Source: Saprospiraceae bacterium
GTDB lineage: Bacteria; Bacteroidota; Bacteroidia; Chitinophagales; Saprospiraceae
DNA length: 64,000 nucleotides
Assembly (NCBI GenBank): GCA_028280415.1
Contig: JANQLV010000019.1
Location: forward strand, 62,001 to 126,000
Direction: 5' to 3'
Below, one piece after another: positions 61,764 through 64,000 of the stretch (the stretch's first letter is position 1; each line of letters begins with the position of its first letter). Made by a program: the position numbers and the translations under genes. The notes under the pieces are model-generated. The model had not been told where the DNA came from. It saw nothing but the letters and a program-made list of their open reading frames with translations, and did not search any database.

Positions 61764-64000
61764 ATGAAAAAACTAGGTAATTACGTACAAGGTAACTGGA
61801 TCACAGGAGACGGAGACGGAAGCCCGCTCTACGATGCAGTAAATGGTGAAATCATCACTTACGCCAGTACCAAAGGATTGGATTTTGGAGAGATTTTGAA
61901 GTATGGTAGAAAAACCGGAGGTCCTGCATTGCGCAAGATGACTTTCCAGGAAAGAGGTTTAATGTTGAAAAAACTGGCGCTTTATCTAAGCAAGCGAAAA
62001 GATAAGTTTTATGAAGTCAGCTATCGCACCGGAGCGACCAAAGTAGATAGCTGGATCGATATCGAAGGCGGATTTGGAAATTTGTTTGCTAATGCTTCCC
62101 TTCGCAGACAGTTCCCCAATCAAACTTATCATGTTGACGGTGATCCGATTGATCTATCCAGAGGTGGAAGTTTTATGGGCCATCATATTATGGTTCCTAA
62201 AGAAGGGGTGGCTGTTCATATCAATGCCTTTAATTTTCCGGTTTGGGGGATGCTCGAAAAATGTGCCGTCAACTGGATGGCAGGTGTTCCTGCAGTAGTC
62301 AAACCCGCTACGGCAACTTCTTTTCTTACAGAAGCAGTAGTGCGCGATATCATCGAATCCGGTATCCTTCCGGAAGGCGCTTTACAATTAATTTGTGGTT
62401 CGGCTCGGACAATTTTGGATACAGTCGAATCGCAAGATGTGGTCACCTTTACCGGCTCCGCTTCAACGGGAAGAATGCTCAAGGCTCATCCCAGAATTAT
62501 TGAGGAAGCCGTTCCATTCAATATGGAAGCTGATTCCCTTAACTGTTCTGTGTTAGGTCAGGATGCCGTTCCCGGTACGCCTGAATTTAATCTTTTTATA
62601 AAAGAAGTAAGAAAAGAAATGACTGTCAAATGCGGTCAGAAGTGTACAGCTATCAGAAGGATAATCGTCCCCGATAACCTCGTAGAAGACGTGCAAATTG
62701 CTCTGGGCAAATCACTCTCAAAAGTGACTATCGGCAACCCTGTTCTCAAAGAAGTAAGAATGGGTGCTTTAGCCAGCCGCACTCAGGTAGCAGAAGTAAT
62801 CGACCGGGTCAAAGAATTGGCAAAAACTGCCGAGATTGTTTATGGCGACCTGGAAAAAGTCGAGCTAATGGATGCCGATTCCAGCAAAGGAGCCTTCCTG
62901 AGCCCAATCCTTTTATTGGAAAAAGATCCACATACCAATCAGGCAGTACATGAGGTGGAAGCATTCGGACCGGTAAGTACCCTAATGCCGTATAAAGATA
63001 TTGCCGACGCAGTACAATTAGCCAAAATGGGTAAAGGATCACTCTGCTGCTCGATCTCTACATTTGATGACCGGACCGCCAGAGATTTTGTAATCGGAGC
63101 AGCAAGCCATCACGGACGTATCCTGGTTATCAATCGCGAATCAGCCAAGCAAAGTACCGGACACGGTTCTCCGCTTCCTACTCTGGTACACGGTGGCCCC
63201 GGACGAGCCGGAGGTGGAGAAGAAATGGGGGGTATGCGCGGTGTTAAACACTATTTGCAACGTTGTGCAATACAGGGTACGCCGACTACGATTACTGCAA
63301 TTACCGGTATTTATCAGGCCGGTGCAAAATATACAGAAGCGCCTCAGCATCCTTTCAAATACCATTTTGAAGATATTGAAGTTGGAATGTCCTTACTTAC
63401 TCATAAACGAACGATAACCGATACTGATATTATCAATTTTGCAAATGTCACCTGGGATCATTTCTATGCCCATACGGATATCACCTCTTTGGGAGGAACT
63501 ATTTTTGAAAAACGGGCGGCACATGGTTATTTCATTCTGGCAGCTGCTGCCGGATTGTTTGTGTATCCAAACAAAGGGCCGGTTGCCGCCAACTATGGTC
63601 TGGATGAATGCCGTTTTTTAAAACCGGTTTATCATAATGATACCTTGCAAGTAAGACTTACCTGCAAAGAACGAGTCGAGCGGGATAGTAGAGGAAGAGA
63701 ATTTCCTTCCGGTGTCGTTAAATGGTTCGTTGAAGTTTTTGATCAGGAAAATGATTTATGTGCTACCGCGACTATTCTCACTTTGGTACAAAAGAAATCT
63801 CCATTTCAGGAATTTACCAAAGCTAATGTGGAAGCCAGTTTAAATAAACTGACAGAAAGTAGCAAAGCCAGTTGGGGAATCATGAGTCCTCAACACATGG
63901 TAGAACATTTGGAGTTGCAATTTCAGGTAGCTATGGCCAAGCATTCTGCCAAGCTGGCCATCCCGGAAGAAAAGATCGAGAAATATCAGGATAGTCTTTT
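61764..64000 (+). CDS. paaZ: PaaZ: bifunctional aldehyde dehydrogenase/enoyl-CoA hydratase of phenylacetate degradation (3' end outside window)
   Basis: Opens and oxidises the ring of oxepin-CoA in aerobic phenylacetate catabolism. The frame is open to the window end (745 codons). The aldehyde dehydrogenase domain spans about 1-520: [34 protein letters not shown], catalytic Glu in [14 protein letters not shown] and Cys in [12 protein letters not shown]. The MaoC hot-dog hydratase domain spans about 530-675 ([35 protein letters not shown]). After about residue 680 a further segment ([19 protein letters not shown]) resembles a DUF1569/DinB-like module not present in the 681-residue E. coli enzyme. 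Regulated by the adjacent TetR site; first structural gene of an operon leaving the window. Confidence 0.95.
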   Translation, partial: MKKLGNYVQGNWITGDGDGSPLYDAVNGEIITYASTKGLDFGEILKYGRKTGGPALRKMTFQERGLMLKKLALYLSKRKDKFYEVSYRTGATKVDSWIDIEGGFGNLFANASLRRQFPNQTYHVDGDPIDLSRGGSFMGHHIMVPKEGVAVHINAFNFPVWGMLEKCAVNWMAGVPAVVKPATATSFLTEAVVRDIIESGILPEGALQLICGSARTILDTVESQDVVTFTGSASTGRMLKAHPRIIEEAVPFNMEADSLNCSVLGQDAVPGTPEFNLFIKEVRKEMTVKCGQKCTAIRRIIVPDNLVEDVQIALGKSLSKVTIGNPVLKEVRMGALASRTQVAEVIDRVKELAKTAEIVYGDLEKVELMDADSSKGAFLSPILLLEKDPHTNQAVHEVEAFGPVSTLMPYKDIADAVQLAKMGKGSLCCSISTFDDRTARDFVIGAASHHGRILVINRESAKQSTGHGSPLPTLVHGGPGRAGGGEEMGGMRGVKHYLQRCAIQGTPTTITAITGIYQAGAKYTEAPQHPFKYHFEDIEVGMSLLTHKRTITDTDIINFANVTWDHFYAHTDITSLGGTIFEKRAAHGYFILAAAAGLFVYPNKGPVAANYGLDECRFLKPVYHNDTLQVRLTCKERVERDSRGREFPSGVVKWFVEVFDQENDLCATATILTLVQKKSPFQEFTKANVEASLNKLTESSKASWGIMSPQHMVEHLELQFQVAMAKHSAKLAIPEEKIEKYQDSL

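Noticed and set aside
1-64000. tRNA, rRNA, CRISPR arrays, intact IS elements, integrases
   Set aside because: Looked for by eye and none recognised; weak tRNA genes could still be missed without a covariance search.

Overview
The window is chromosomal DNA from a member of the Bacteroidota, most likely of the Saprospiria/Lewinella type. Evidence seen in the sequence: eight secreted proteins carry type IX secretion (T9SS) C-terminal sorting domains, there is a PorP/SprF–OmpA surface cassette, an Nqr sodium pump is present, and several upstream regions carry the Bacteroidota promoter pattern (-7 box TAnnTTTG, sometimes with TTTG about 19-20 bp upstream). Placement below phylum is inference. No rRNA, tRNA, CRISPR array or intact insertion sequence was recognised.

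Layout. 1-10.5 kb: the 3' end of an acyl-CoA oxidase/dehydrogenase, a lipase-like lipoprotein, three T9SS cargo proteins (one a seven-unit propeller with near-identical repeats), a HAD phosphatase and a YdeI-like protein. 10.5-21.3 kb: housekeeping genes (pgi, a YraN-family gene, ribosomal protein L31 type B, a GlmU-like nucleotidyltransferase, a spermidine-synthase-fold protein), an ArsR-SRPBCC regulator, a large T9SS cargo gene and two divergent paralogous TPR membrane proteins. 21.3-32.4 kb: lnt and metG, then the complete nqrABCDEF operon on the minus strand, whose NqrA has an unusual membrane-anchored N-terminal extension. 32.4-33.8 kb: a decayed gap with a perfect 74-bp palindrome, a frameshifted LuxR-like HTH remnant and strong hairpins. 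33.8-42.6 kb: pnuC, a MoxR ATPase, and a surface cassette on the minus strand (type-B CTD cargo, PorP/SprF, TPR-PD40-OmpA, DUF1573) in which an 11-A run separates OmpA from an in-line DUF1573 domain, followed by a family-9 glycosyltransferase. 42.7-49 kb: a small exported protein, two secreted metalloproteases (M4 and M43/pappalysin-like) and a small Cys/Lys-rich secreted protein. 49-50 kb: a Pat-like GNAT convergent with a Nudix hydrolase.

50-59 kb is the most interesting metabolic stretch. A cysteine-synthase/CBS-like PLP enzyme, a JmjC/cupin-like oxygenase, an NAD-dependent epimerase/reductase and a ketosphinganine-reductase-like SDR are followed, after one T9SS gene, by an alpha-oxoamine synthase. 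This is the set expected for sulfonolipid (capnine) or sphingolipid base synthesis: the amino acid is made, condensed with a fatty acyl group, reduced and modified. The pathway assignment is inference.

59-64 kb: an ankyrin-repeat protein with a small membrane partner, then a TetR regulator next to paaZ (cut by the window end), with a clear inverted-repeat operator between them. This suggests a repressor-controlled phenylacetate catabolic operon that continues beyond the window.
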